Source of the DNA: Linum tenue
Lineage: Eukaryota; Streptophyta; Magnoliopsida; Malpighiales; Linaceae
Assembly: GCA_946122785.1 (NCBI GenBank)
Contig: CAMGYJ010000002.1
Span: 9,546,339-9,610,338, forward strand
DNA: 64,000 nucleotides
Direction of reading: 5' to 3'
Each line of letters opens with the position of its first letter. The first letter of the stretch is position 1. Positions 32,041 to 44,426 of this stretch are shown piece after piece. The notes below the pieces were generated by a model that was not told the DNA's origin, ran no database searches, and worked only from the letters and a program-made list of their open reading frames with translations. A program made the position numbers and the translations under genes.

Positions 32041-33927
32041 GATTTAGAGATAACATATGCACAAAATGTTTCCACTCCGCCACCTGTTGTTCCCTCTTCT
32101 CCAGTTCAAAACAACACTACTTCATCTCCTTCCACTTCTTCCTCTCCAACCTTGAACACTCCATCTAATCCAATAGGTTCTCCTGTTTCCATTCCACCAT
32201 CTTCACAAAATTCTTCTTTGCCAATTGCTGTCAGAAAACCAACCAGACAAATTATCAAACCTATCAAGTATAATGATTGTGTTCTGAATCTAGGAACCAC
32301 ACATGTCAAAGCTATGTATCCTTTAGTTGCTTGTTTGTCATATGATCAACTGTCTCCAGGATATAAGAGATATGTTATGGCTGTGGAATCTACACAAATT
32401 CCTGCAAGTTTTGAAGAGGCAGTTAAGAATGAGTTCTGGAAGAAGGCTATGGATGTGGAAATAGAAACACAGGAAGCCAACAGGACTTGGGATATTGTCC
32501 CAATATCACTTAACAAGAGAGTTATAGGGAATATATGGGTGTATACAATTAAGTTTCTTACTGACGGAGAAATTGAAAGACAGAAAGCCAGACTGGTGGC
32601 TAAAGGGTTTACACAGATCTATGGAATCGATTTCCTAGATACTTACTCACCAGTTGTCAAATTAAACTCAGTAAAGACCCTTTTGGTTGTTGCAGTAGCT
32701 AAGGATTGGCAAATGATACAGTTGGATGTTAGTAATGCTTTCCTTAATGATGACCTTGAAGAAGATGTGTACATGGAACTGCCACCTGGAATCAACAAAC
32801 CAGGTTATGTATGCAAGTTAAGGAAGTCACTTTATGGCCTCAAGCAAGCATCTAGGCACTGGTTTGCCATGCTAACATATGTGCTACTGTCTTTTGGGTA
32901 CATCCAATCTACAAATGATTACTCCATATTTTCTCATCGTACATCATCTGGCATTTCAGTTCTCTTGGTGTATGTAGATGATATAATTATTGCAGGTGAT
33001 GATACAGTGAGTATGCAGGCCTTGAAACAACATTTGAGTGATCAGTTTAAGTTAAAGGATCTTGGCCATCTCCATTACTTCCTTGGTTTGAAGATGGCTC
33101 GATCCAGGGAGGGTCTTCATATATGTCAAAAGAAGTATTGCACTGATCTCCTGACAGACACAGGATTTGTAGATTCTAAACATGTTGCCACACCAATTGA
33201 CATAAAGACCAGATTGTCAGCAGATGATGGTCCTCTCATGGAGGATCCCACGGCTTATAGGAAGATAATTGGTCGATTGCATTATTAGACAAGTACTCGA
33301 CCTGAGATTACATTTGCAGTACAACAGTTATGTCAGTATCAAGCTGCTCCTACAACTACACACTTGCAGCTTGCATACAGAGTTCTGAAATATCTAAAAA
33401 ATGCTCCTGGTCAAGGCCTCTTCTATCAATCTTCTTCTTATCTAAAGCTAAGAGGCTATAGTGACTTGGATTGGGCATCATGTCCTGACACCAGGAAGTC
33501 CACAACTGACTATTGCATCACATTTGGATCTTCTCTGATCATATGGAAATTGAAGAAACAGGGAACATTTTCCAGATCATCATCCGAAGCTAAGTACAGG
33601 GCTCTTGCTCAACTTACGTGTGAAGTGGTTTGGATGAAGAGATTGCTACAGGAGCTAAGTATTGAACATCCACAACCAGTGAATCTCTTATGTGACAATC
33701 GATCTGCGATTTACATTGCAGAAAATCCAGTGTTTCATGAAAGAACGAAACACAATGAGATCGATTGTCACATTGTCCGACAATTCCTCCAATCCAAACT
33801 GATAGGACTGAGTCACCTTGAGACTGAGAATCAGATCGCAGACTTATTCACGAAGGGGTTGAGTCGTTTCAGACTGGATTACTTGTTGTCCAAACTGAAC
33901 ATACAGAATCTGTATGCATCAGCTTGA
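32038..33927 (+). pseudogene. Copia reverse transcriptase and RNase H
   Basis: RT motifs: NRTWDIVP, KARLVAKGFTQIYGIDFLDTYSPVVK, QLDVSNAFLNDDLEEDVYMELPPG, SLYGLKQASRHWF, the catalytic YVDDIIIAGDD, and LKDLGHLHYFLGL. A TAG at 33286-33288 in RLHY(L) separates it from the RNase H part (SDLDWASCPDTRKSTTDY, SRSSSEAKYRALAQ, CDNRSAIYIAENPVFHERTKH, ADLFTKGL). The 1.25-kb RT frame is otherwise open. Confidence 0.92.
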
Positions 33928-34234
33928 GGGAGGGTATTGAAGAGGGAACGAAGACGGCATCGTATTCCCCCCCAGAAGCAAGTGAAGAGCTGGGTAGAGA
34001 CGACACCGTTCCCATTAGCGATAGATCTATTTTCCATTTACTGTACAGCTTACGTGTCATGCTTAGATTGGTTGGTAGTTTTGATTTCTGTTTGTTACCG
34101 TTGTATAGCTGTATAGGGTAAACTTTACTTCCCTTCGTGAAGAAGGGGTTGTTGATTCTTGGTATATATCGAAGGCCTTGAATCACTGAGGTGCATGCGG
34201 GTTCCTTTACAATATTCTGAGTCTGAATTCCACA
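33928..34234 (+). repeat. Polypurine tract and 3' LTR of the copia element
   Basis: GGGAGGG follows the pol stop; the LTR then begins TATTGAAGAGGGAACG. The end is tentatively at AATTCCACA, near 34234, since the 5' LTR is absent and cannot be used for comparison. Confidence 0.6.
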
Positions 34235-35331
34235 CCATCTCGAGCAGTTGCAACCACAGCCCTCGACTAGGAAGGATTAAACCGCCATGCAAATTTTGCC
34301 CTGAACACCTGCCCTAACACGAACTTAAGTTCTAAGTGCCAACTCTAGCCTAGATTGGTATCCATTGATTAAGACTTCATTGCATTGATCTAAACAATAC
34401 TCTAATATGCAGATGATATGTATGTTGTGGTAGGGTCAACCATATTTGTTATATGAGAGAGTAGAGAAGGAACATGTAGAGAGGTAGGTTTTGACTTTTG
34501 AGAGAGAAATGACCACGTGTTTGTGGCGATCTCTTGTTTAGATTGCAAAAGAGCCCTTGTATGGGAAGGGTTTAGACCCTTAGCCTCAATTTTCATAGAG
34601 ACTCCACTCAATAAATTTGGACCTCAAGGTCTTCACGACACCACAATCAAACTCCAACATCGATTCAAACTATTTCTCTTAAGTTCATTTGTCATGGACT
34701 CTAAGAATGGAAAAGTATTTGTTCTTCACAATTGTTCCTCATTCTAGTACCCACACTGATAGAAGTCATATAAATGTTGCAAACTCTACCGGAAGACTCA
34801 TAAGATATGGCGGGTTCAAATCTCTTGCCTCTTACGATACTTATTGCTTATAGACTACTCTCCCTTTTCATCTCTTCTCAAGGCAAACAAAAATTTGATG
34901 ACAAGCAAGGTTACCATCCAACTTCATCGAGTCAATAAACGATATGGAGGCCTATTCATTCTAAAAAAGTGATTAAGATTTATGCATGAACATTTTCCTA
35001 ATAACTCGAGTTATTGAGACTAGTTGATTCATGATATGATATCAAGTTAGTTTTGAGAAAGTAATTAACATTCATACACGAACCTTTCGACAACTCAAGT
35101 TATCGAGAACATTCGATTCTTCTCCGAACACTCCTAGAAATGGTGCACCTCAACGAAATGACATTCTTTTTTTACTCGGGAGACATATCACATATGCACA
35201 TGAAGTATGATTCTATAGAATCTTTATGCAAAATCCAGTGTGGAAAATTATATGCTACGAAGTAATTGAAATCACAACCTTCTATTTGTATATATGACTA
35301 TCCATCACTCAAGCTGCAGGTGAAGTGTAAG
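34235..35331. other. Intergenic, no gene seen
   Basis: AT-rich sequence between the copia LTR and the kinase gene. Short frames (34402-34747) carry no recognisable motif. The right part is probably the 3' flank of the minus-strand kinase. Confidence 0.45.
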
Positions 35332-37780
35332 TTATCTTCTCCTTGACCTCTCCACGTCACCGTCCGCTCCATGCCTGGTTTGGTGGGTTGTCCTGTTTCT
35401 GTTGGCCATTGATCCATCTGGAGGAAGAGACTCTCTGTCCTTCATGGATCTCAGTTCCTGCGATGTACAAAGCCAAGTTTAAGAAAAGAAACTTGCAATC
35501 TTTCTATTCTCGTTCCTAACGAAAATGAAAGGATACCCGATCTTATTAACTTCTGAAAGTAACGGATCTCTCAACACTTAGCTTCATAATCAAGTTGTTT
35601 GACCTTTATCTAGTAAGGTTTTGTCAGAAACGGTATTGTAGTAGAAGATCAAGTTTCCTAGGACATCTCTTTGTCATAATCAGCAGATCATGACAGAGCC
35701 CTCAAATATCTAATGAACCAGCAATGCACGCAAAGACTCGATATTCTGACTTCATATTGAATGAACAACCATGTTTGGTACAATTCATTTTCATGGCTGA
35801 ACGTTGAAACTAAGCAAGAGGACTGGAAGTGAGAAAGAAGACTTACGCCGCGGAAAGGGAAGTCATCGGCTTCGAGCATATGAACAATCTGGCTCATCTT
35901 TGGTCTTTTACAGGCATCCAAATCTATGCACCGAAGACAGACCAGCAGGGCTCTTTTCAGAGCTCTTGGAGCTGGCTGGATTTCGATAAGAGGGTCCACG
36001 AGCTCTTCACCACGTCGGCTTGCCACCATCCCCTTGAACCAATCTACCAAATTCATCTGCTGCAAAAGTTCAAAGAACTGAACATGTCATTACTCTATTC
36101 TCATATGAATCCTTATCGAACCTTTGTAGAACGAAAACAAACATCTATTTATGATCACCTCGCCGGCTGGTCTGGAGTAGTCAATAGGACTCCTTCCTGT
36201 GATGATCTCCATCAGAAGAACACCAAAACTATAGACATCGCTTCCTTCGTTGAGCATTCCTGTGCTTGCATAATCAGGAGATACATATCTGCAGACAGCC
36301 ACATAGGTGTGAATGAATAACAAAATACTACCAATTCTGTCACTAATGTTCTTCTGAATAACTGAATGACACAAGTCCTCATAGTAGAAGGAATGAGGTA
36401 CAAACCCGAAGGTCCCCATAACGCGAGTAGTCACATAGCTTGCCTCAGAACCCAGGAGCTTTGCCAATCCAAAGTCTGAAACTTTTGCATTCCACTTCCT
36501 ATCCAGAAGAATGTTGCTGGATTTCACGTCACGATGCACCACCTTAGGTTCTAAGCCTTCATGTAAATAGGCTAGCCTAAGGGAACAGACAATTGAGAAA
36601 CCCATTTTGTTAAATTAGTTTCCTTCATCCTATTTAACCAACAGGAACACTGAATGAAGAGATCCAGATCCAGAAATGGCATTTACCCTTTTGCAGTCCC
36701 AATGGCAATCTTCATCCGAATGTCCCAGCTCAACGGGCTAACCGGTCCATCAACTCCATGTAACCACTGCTCCAAGTTGCCATTGTCAACATACTCATAC
36801 ACAAGCATCCTGAAGAATCACAGGTGAATTGGTTGCAGATGGTTTCATTTACAGCGAAAAGAATTCCTGAAATGAGACTGCAAATTACCTGCGAGGGCCA
36901 TCAGCGCAATAACCAATTAGACCAACAAGATTCTTATGCCTCACTTTGCCAATGGCTTCCACTTCCACAGTGAACTCCCTCCCTGCCTGCCCTCTGCAAA
37001 AACAACAATTCCCAAAGAAGGGCAATGATTATGAATCGAGGAAAGTGAGGAAAAGTGAAAAGGATTAGAATGCCATGGCGCCATGACAAGGAAAAAAAGG
37101 GAGAAAAGAAACAAAAGAGAAAGAGTAAAAGCCAAAGCTGATGGACCAAATACCCAAAATTACAACCAGCTCCCACCGACACACTTGAGAAAAATGAATC
37201 TATACTCAAACTCTCACTTGTTATTGAGGAGGTTCTTGACGGCGACGACGGAGCCGTCGGTCAACACACCCCTGTAAACGACGCCGTATCCACCTTCCCC
37301 GATCACATTCTCCTCCGCGAAGCCACGCGTCGCAATCTCCAGCTCCTTCAAGCTGTACCACCGCCCCCAGCCCTCCACCGACACGTCCCTGCCGGAGACC
37401 ACATCCCCTCCTCCCCCGCCGCCGCCGCCGCCGACGGCGGCCTTGTTCCCTCTTCCAACTTGTTTATCGCCGCTTCCACCAATTTCCTCGTCCTCCTTCC
37501 CGCAAACAACGGCGGTTTCGCAGGCGAGCTTAGTCTGCACGCTTGCTTCGAGATCCAAGGCCTTGATCTCGAGGATTTCCTTGGATACGAGCGGGATCGA
37601 GCCGGAGCTGTGCTTCACGCGCATCCTGCCGCGTCTCCTCGACTCGCGGGTCAACCGGACGCAGAGGCAGACCGTCAAGCACACCAAGATTACGCAGCCG
37701 GCGACGATTCCGATCAGCACGTAGAGCCTCAGTTTCAGGAACGGCGTCGTCGAACTCAGGGAGCTTCCGGCAACCGACAT
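35332..37780 (-). CDS. Receptor-like serine/threonine kinase (At4g34500-like)
   Basis: Seven minus-strand exons: 37780-37218, 36993-36889, 36809-36687, 36576-36406, 36288-36159, 36059-35847 and 35457-35332, all GT-AG and in frame, give 476 aa. The short N-terminus has no long ectodomain; one membrane helix (about 19-42) is followed by a basic stop ([24 protein letters not shown]). The kinase domain has [13 protein letters not shown] (K182), HRDVKSSN (D280), DFG (D298-G300) and SPDYAST in place of the usual SPEYAST. Kinases of this group sit at the plasma membrane and are little characterised. The sequence [11 protein letters not shown] and the near-identical catalytic core match what I remember of Arabidopsis At4g34500. 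A poly-Gly run near residue 120 is a local peculiarity. Exon 6 has a GCAGCAG acceptor, so the protein can be 475 or 476 aa; the 475-aa form restores the family sequence GEMNLVDWF. Confidence 0.93.
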
Positions 37781-38240
37781 GGCCTGCCAGGCGGCGGTTG
37801 AGTGAAATGGGTTTGTTGGGATGAAGAGGGAAAAGGGGGGAAATGGCGTTTGGTTCAGCTGTTGGGTTGGGGGAGAGGAGGTGGGTTTTAGAAGGGGAGA
37901 TGGAGTAGAGTGAGGGAGACAGGGGAGTGGGGTTCCAACGGATATAAGAAAGCAAAAGGGGGAGAAGAGAAGAGAAAGCTACAAAAGAAAACTAAGGAGT
38001 AGAGTGAAGAAGACAAACAATGCGGATAGGGAGAGGGACCTTTTCACTGTTTTCCTGGTTATGGTTTGTAATTTTTTTCTTCTTCTTCTTCTTCTGAAAA
38101 TCTACTGTCGAATCGAAAAATGGCTCTGCGCTCTTCGAATCTGGGCCTTGGCAAAGGGAAAGGGAAGAAGAAAGACAGAGAGAAGGTTCTTCTTCCTGGT
38201 ATTTATTGTTATCAGTTGTTTGTTTAAACTTTAAATTCAT
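37781..38240 (-). promoter_or_regulatory. 5' UTR and promoter region of the kinase gene
   Basis: CT/GA-rich sequence with a GAA trinucleotide run on the minus strand (38077-38095), typical of plant leaders. No clear TATA box could be fixed. Confidence 0.4.
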
Positions 38241-39945
38241 TTCTCGGCGCCCCGTTTCGCTTGTAGCGTAGGTTTGTGACAGAAAGTCAGAAACTCGAAT
38301 TCCATTTCATTCTCTCCAATGTTAACAATGTGCACATGTACTTGGTGGATGAAGTGGCTAACAAAAAAACAGCGAATAAATATTTATAAAGATATTGATT
38401 TACATTTCCTCCATCATTAACGTTTAACGGAGACAATTCGTTCATGATCAAGTGTTTGATGAAGTATGTTAATCACACCACCTTAGTTTGGTTTCGTAGT
38501 AGATTATCCCGAAAAGTTACGATTGAACATGTTTGTAAGTATGCTAATTTGCTCATATATAGGCGGATGTGCATATTTTTCAGTGACCTTGTAGTTCACT
38601 TGCGTATTGTATTATAAGAACATTGGCTTTGGGTTGTTACTCCCATGCCATGTCAAATTAACGAATAATGTTTGTGGCACTTTTTATGCACTCCATTTTC
38701 TTTTCACAAAAATGAATTCATTGTCCACAAATTAACATACGACAAACTGTATATTTAATCCTCATATTCACCTATACCCTCTAAAATCGAGGATTTGACT
38801 TTAATCCTCAACACATCTTGTTTAGGTGAATGAAAGTCAAAATGAATGCTTTGTAATGGGATTTGCATGGCGAGGCACATGCGTTAAGGGATATTATAGT
38901 TGGAGTGGAGGCTTCTGTAGCCTCAGTCTGTCCGCGGTGGTCACCAGCAGAAGCTTGTTCCCCAATTTACTCATTTGATTTTAGGGATTATTTATACAAT
39001 TTGTATTCCTCTTATTTTCCATTTATTCTCAGTACCTAATATATCGGAAGTTGTATGAAAAAAGTGAGCAATATGATATTTTTTTATATTGAAATTTGAA
39101 ATTAACCGTGATTTTCTTCAAAACACCTCAGTTTGAATTTGTGACATGATTTTGGAAGATTTCAAAATTCAATGTCCAATCTCATACAACATTTCATCTG
39201 TTGGCATTTGATGGCATTCAAGTGAGGAGGAGCGCTTAGTATTCCCATTAAATACTCTCATGCACAATTTATGATATCTCGCAATTCATATTGTTTTTCT
39301 CGTTTGATTTTGGAGCTATTATTATAGCTTTGGACTCCTATACAGTGTTAAATTACATGCTAATATTATTCTCCAATTCTTTGGGTAGACTACTAGACTC
39401 AAAAGTATTGAAAAATTCGTCCAAAATGGTGGAGACCACAATTTTTGGTGTCTTTCTTATCCCTAGAAAGAGAATATTAGGTTGTTTCGATGCAACATTT
39501 TGGTTCCGTGGTATTTCGAATTAAAATGTTGCATTAGTTTAGAATGTGGTATTTCAGTTTGTGTTGTGATAATTGGATTCTAATTATTTTGTTTGGATCG
39601 ACCATTCTTATATTCTGTTATTTCATCGCTCAAATGGGGGAAAATGCGTCCACTAGATGAGTGAGATGTCATTTCAAACAACTCATAATGAATTATTTCA
39701 ATTGTATCATGGGGATAATACCAATTTTTTTTTTTTCAAATGGGTGTACCTCACTAAAAATATGAAAAGTTGTATCCAAACGAACTTGTATAAAGACTTG
39801 AAGTGAAGAACATGTTTGATATTTTATTGTTTTTAATTCTTTTATTATTCAATACAAATTGCATTAACATTACAATCATTCATGCCAAATATTGTATTCT
39901 GATATTACATGAAATCTTACCATCACATACCTGTAAAATGCATGA
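38241..39945. other. Intergenic, no gene seen
   Basis: AT-rich. A 77-codon frame at 39291-39524 has no recognisable motif. It ends at the target duplication of the element at 39956. Confidence 0.5.
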
Positions 39946-39955
39946 TATCTTCATG

Positions 39956-40762
39956 GGGTTAATTGCATGGTTGGTCACTGAGATTACAAAAAATGTTCAA
40001 GTTTGGTCACTCGAAATATTTAAATCCATTGGTGGTACTACAGTTTACTGAAACCGTTCACGTTTGGTCACTCTCCGTCCAACTCCGTTAACTTTTGCTT
40101 ACGTGGCAGTCAACTCTAAAAGTTGATGATGAATTTGCAAAGCAATCGGACCTCGTAAGCCGCCTTGTTCTTCTCCTCTGCCCGCATCGTCCTTGCAAGA
40201 AACCTGGATAGGAATCTCATCGCCGCGTCCGCGAAATTGCTTCCCGGATTTATGGTTCTAGCAATGTTCGAGCCGCCTTGGGTTGCGGTTGCGGCTGTCG
40301 TCGACGACGACAGAGAGATGCCGTGATCGATTGAGCTCGTGACGAATTCTGGGTTGGTTGTGGCTAACTGGCTATTAAGGTCTGCAATCGATGCGGTCGG
40401 TGCGTGGCGGGAAAGAGCACTGCATTGCGATCTTGTGGTCTCTGTGCAAGAATGGCGGAGTGGAAGTGGTGCAATAATTTACAATTTTTAATTTTATCTT
40501 TTTAATAGTTAGAAATGAGGTGGAAGTTTTAGAAAAAATTAAATTTTATTTATTTAATTATTTTTTAATTGCCATGTCACACATTTAACGGTCAACTTTT
40601 AGAGTTGACTGCCACGTAAGTAAAAGTTAACGGAGTTGGACGGAGACTGATCAAACGTGAACGGTTTCAGTAAACTGAAGTACCACCAATGGATTTAAAT
40701 ATTTCGAGTGAACAAATTTGAACGTTTTTCGTAATCTCGGTGACCAACCGTGCAATTAACCC
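39956..40762. mobile_element. Non-autonomous MULE (Pack-MULE-like), 807 bp
   Basis: The ends are inverted repeats of about 170 bp with over 90 % identity by eye: GGGTTAATTGCATGGTTGGTC at left, reverse complement GGGTTAATTGCACGGTTGGTC at right, continuing through AAATATTTAAATCCATTGG and CTCCGTCCAACTCCGTTAAC to CAACTCTAAAAGTTGA. The 10-bp TATCTTCATG flanks both sides (39946-39955 and 40763-40772), the duplication size of Mutator-like elements. No transposase. The inside is GC-rich and unlike the AT-rich flanks. Confidence 0.9.
40145..40445 (-). pseudogene. Captured coding-like fragment inside the Pack-MULE
   Basis: On the minus strand a frame without stops runs for about 100 codons through the GC-rich interior (for example SIADLNSQLATTNPEFVTSS and FADAAMRFLSRFLARTMRAE), ending at a TAG just inside the inverted repeat. 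It has the composition of an exon. I do not recognise the donor gene. Such capture of host gene pieces between MULE termini is well known in plants. Confidence 0.5.
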
Positions 40763-40839
40763 TATCTTCATGTATTCTAAAATACTTCTACTCTTCACTA
40801 CCCGAGAAACGTGGGCCTTTGGGCCTGTGGGGACCGACT

Positions 40840-41380
40840 ATCCTAGATTCGGCATTATTTCCTGGGCCTTAGGTTTTGTTGATTGTAGTATTGCTGATCC
40901 AGTTGGTTCTTCGGGTGGTCTTGTAGTTGCGTGGAATTCTGATGTTTCACTTTCGTTTCTTTGTAAAGACTATTATTATATTGCTTTGCGTTTCAGTGTT
41001 GGTAATATTAATTGTGTGCTGGTTTTTGTGTATCTCTCGTGTGATGACTCTATTCGGCGGATGCAAATGAATTATTTAGCTTCCTATTGTTCTCTTCTTG
41101 TTGTTCCGTATATGGTGTTTGGAGATTTTAATGATCTCTTACATTCGAATGAGAAAATAGGAGGCAGGCCTTTTGATATTAACAGATCTTTACCCTTCCG
41201 AAAATTTGTGGATGATTTAGGTTTAATGGATATAGGTTTTACAAGTCCTCAGTTCACTTGGTCCAATCGTTATTCGGATGATTCTGTTGGTCATCAGTCA
41301 TGTGTTAGGACTTTGGATAGTTACTGTTTGATCTATTGTCCTCCGATTATCGTTGTCTCTAATTCGATATTTCATTGCTT
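40840..41380 (+). pseudogene. LINE endonuclease fragment
   Basis: The frame contains GSSGGLVVAWNSDVSLSF, YMVFGDFNDLLHSNEKIGGRP and FRKFVDDLGLMDIGFTSPQFTWSNR, all typical of the APE-type endonuclease of plant L1 elements. Both ends are missing. It lies directly beside the Pack-MULE but has its own origin. Confidence 0.88.
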
Positions 41381-41387
41381 GCACTAG

Positions 41388-43195
41388 GCTTTGCTACACC
41401 ATTGTGACAGCAACTGGTTCATCTGTGCCCGGATAATGATTGTGAAAGGAGGACAAACACTATCAATTTCAGTTTTTTTGCTTCTTTGTACGGTCCAGAA
41501 TTGGGAAAAGAGCTTCATTCCTTTGAATGATCAGTGTTTGTTAGTGGGTTGAGTACTCATGTAATAATAGTGTTTCCTATGCATTGATTGCTTGAGGCTG
41601 ATTCTAGCAATGCACTTTTTTAATCCGAGCCCACCTCCTGTGTTAGCTGAAGCAAGTTGTTAGATCCAATGATGATATGTCTGTTAACTTGCAGTGGCAG
41701 ATTTTTCTTCAGACATTCTTAATAGAGGCAAATCTGTGGCACCTGAATCTGTGAGGTGTATTGTTCTTCATTGTACTTGAAGTCCTTGTGCTACCATTGG
41801 ATTTGAGGAACTTATTCTGCTGTTAGGTTTTTTTATGTCCTATGCTCTTGGCATCCTCCCTTGTGCTCTAGAACTACACAACTTCTGGACCAATCCGATG
41901 TCATGGCCTTATCTTGGTCTCCATTTCTGTACATAATCGTTGCATCTTTCCGTCTAATCATTTGTCCAATGACTTGGTGTTCAAACGTATGATCTTGTTC
42001 GGTTCTTTGGCTTATGCGTTCTTCATCACATGCTTGTATTAGCTTGTCGCACTTTAAAAACATTCTTTGCTTTGATTTTGGTTAGCCACTGATTTTGTCC
42101 CTTTTTTTTTTTTTGTGAATTTCCTAGACTTTGCGATTCCTCGGTGACAAGGAATCCAGTTTTTTCAAACCAACTTGGATAGAACCTGAGCAGGCTTACT
42201 CATCCTCTTCACTCTTCTTGTTCTCGCTCCATGCAGTTTCAAGTAACTGTTTACGAGCTAGTAGGTGCCCTTCATATCTTGGCAGCAGCCATAGGGAACT
42301 GATTTTGACTAAGGGTTTATGTGTATCCATTGTTATCTCGAGTGGCAACCATTAGACTAATGTATGCTTGATGACATTGGTAGAATGAGTTCGTGAATCG
42401 TTAAGATATACTGCTTCTCTAAGAGTTGTGTTGTTAGTTTGGTTTAAGTCAAAATCTTTCAGCAGCGGGCACCCTGCTATGAATAACAGTCATACTCTGT
42501 TCTCCATCTCCTGCTTCTCATATGAGCCGTTTGGAACCTGAGATTTTGAATGATGTTATTTTGGAGAACACATGCATTTCAGAAATCCATAGTTTTTAGA
42601 TTATATGCGACAATCAAGTAGATGAACATGGAAAGGGCATCCAAGTACTGAGTCTCTGTTTTTGTCCCTCTCTGTCTCGTTCATTTTTTATCGACCGTCT
42701 AATCTGATTCCCAGGTCAATTCGTATCCACATATTGTAGCCAGTCGTCTCGAACCAGTGGGCTCACACACCCACTGAAGCTTCATACGTTTCAGGTAGTC
42801 GTGTGCCTAATCGCTTGCCACTAATCACCTCTTTTCTAAATTCTGGTCTTGACCACAAAAAGAAGACTATTTCCTGCCGACCATGTGAATAAGCTTATAT
42901 AAGATTTTTAATTAGAACCGATTTTAGTTGCAAATTGACAATGCAGCTATAATGAGATAAGAATTGAATTTAATGTCACTATCAATTACACCGGCCTCTG
43001 TGATTCTGAATGCTCCTGCTGTCCGTTTCTGCTTGTTCTTAGGATAAGATCTAGAGAATATCGGATGCAGGATGACCCTACTGCTCCTGTTAGCTCTTCA
43101 ATTCCATTCCTAGAATACATTTTCTATCCTCCTTAATGAACATGCAGCCCACCATTTTCATTTCAGAAGAAAAGAGGAAAAATCCCCTTCATACC
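41388..43195. other. Intergenic, no gene seen
   Basis: AT-rich to neutral composition, no coding motif recognised. The right end is probably the promoter of the At1g01500-like gene. Confidence 0.4.
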
Positions 43196-43199
43196 CCAT

Positions 43200-44318
43200 C
43201 TCCTCTGTTTTCTCCTTCGTTTACGCAATCGGATCCAATCGCAAGTCAAAAGTTGGAACCCATTTTTCCTTCAGGACATTCAACAATTGGGCTCTTTCCC
43301 ATTCGTTCTGATTGTTGAAAAGGCTACGGGGTTTTCTTCTTCCTTCTGGGTTTTGATATGTCAAGTTTGCTACTGGTACTGCTTGTATTTCTATGGCGTC
43401 GGTGTCCGGGTAGAGGCGCATCAAAAGCTGTGAAAAGTGAAAAATCCCTTTGTCGCTGGAGAAGTAGAATTTCTTCTCGCAAAGGCCTCCACTTCGATCC
43501 AAAGATTGGGGCTTTGAGATTGTTGGGGTGAACGGTGAGTTGGTTTACCCTGTTTTAACCTCTTATCTTATTTGGGCATTACGTTACCAACAATTTTCTC
43601 ATTCCTCTTGCTTCGATTGATTTGAGACTGCTTACCAGAAAGAAATAAAGAATACTGTCTGCTTGCTTACTTCACATGCTTAATTTATGTTCTAATGCCT
43701 TCAGCTTTGCTGGGATGTCTTGTGTAGCTCTTTGGAATGTGATATACTCTGTTGTATGATCCAAGTTCCTATCTTTATTTACTGGGCTTGTTCCATATTG
43801 TTCTCTTGTCTTGTTCCATATTAGGTGAAGAGATATACCGTGAATGTTTCATTTTGTTAGAAACTTCTTTTACTGTTTTCTCAGTGCACTTTTGGCAATA
43901 AATATCAATTCTGAGCCTTTCTGGCCTGCTGTTTATTGGGGATGGCTTTCATCCCTTACCAGAGTATTTGGAATTATGCCTGTTTGTCTCATCTTCTTAT
44001 CACGTTATCCCTTTGTTTCTTTCCTTCTTCTATTTGCATATGCTGCCTGCTTGCCTCCTTGGTCCTCACTTACCTTCAACTACCCCTCTTTTGTTACTCC
44101 TACTGCAGTGGACTTGAATAGCCAGTGCGAAAACACTCTGTATATGTGACTTACTGTCTCCTACTGTTCCCTCTACTTGCCACTGGACTTGAACAGCCAG
44201 TGGAGTTTAGATTCCTTTGCTCAATCGTGCTACTGCTCTTGCTTGTATGTAGTTCTATTATATTGATTTTCAGGGATTTGAGTTTCATCAATGTGACATT
44301 ATGAGTTTTTGCCTGCAG
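43200..44318 (+). promoter_or_regulatory. 5' UTR exon and leader intron of the At1g01500-like gene
   Basis: A CT-rich leader (43200-43534) ends at AACG|GTGAGT and a matching acceptor TTGCCTGCAG ends at 44318, about 100 bp before the ATG. This gives a 784-bp intron in the 5' UTR, a common arrangement in plants. Inferred from splice signals only; the transcription start is not determined. Confidence 0.5.
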
Positions 44319-44426
44319 CGGATAGGAATAGCATATGAACTGACTGGCTGGACATGATGGAAGCATTTTGTTGAAGATTGGAAAGAGTAGGGATTGATTG
44401 ATCAATTAGTTTCTTCAGCTTCTGTT

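Larger units (their letters stand above)
22396..34234 (+). mobile_element. 5'-truncated Ty1/copia element, interrupted by a MULE
   Basis: Copia gag (22396-23030), protease, integrase, RT and RNase H (30618-33927), polypurine tract and 3' LTR are in normal order, but split by the 7.6-kb insertion at 23031-30610. The 5' LTR, primer site and gag N-terminus are absent, and the left end abuts a LINE relic. Several frameshifts and stops make it non-functional. Confidence 0.9.

Noticed and set aside
37443..37801. Plus-strand ORFs (93 and 113 codons) over kinase exon 1
   Set aside because: Antisense shadows of the well-supported kinase exon.
43844..44149. 101-codon plus-strand hydrophobic ORF
   Set aside because: Lies inside the inferred 5'-UTR intron of the At1g01500-like gene, T-rich intron composition, no motif.
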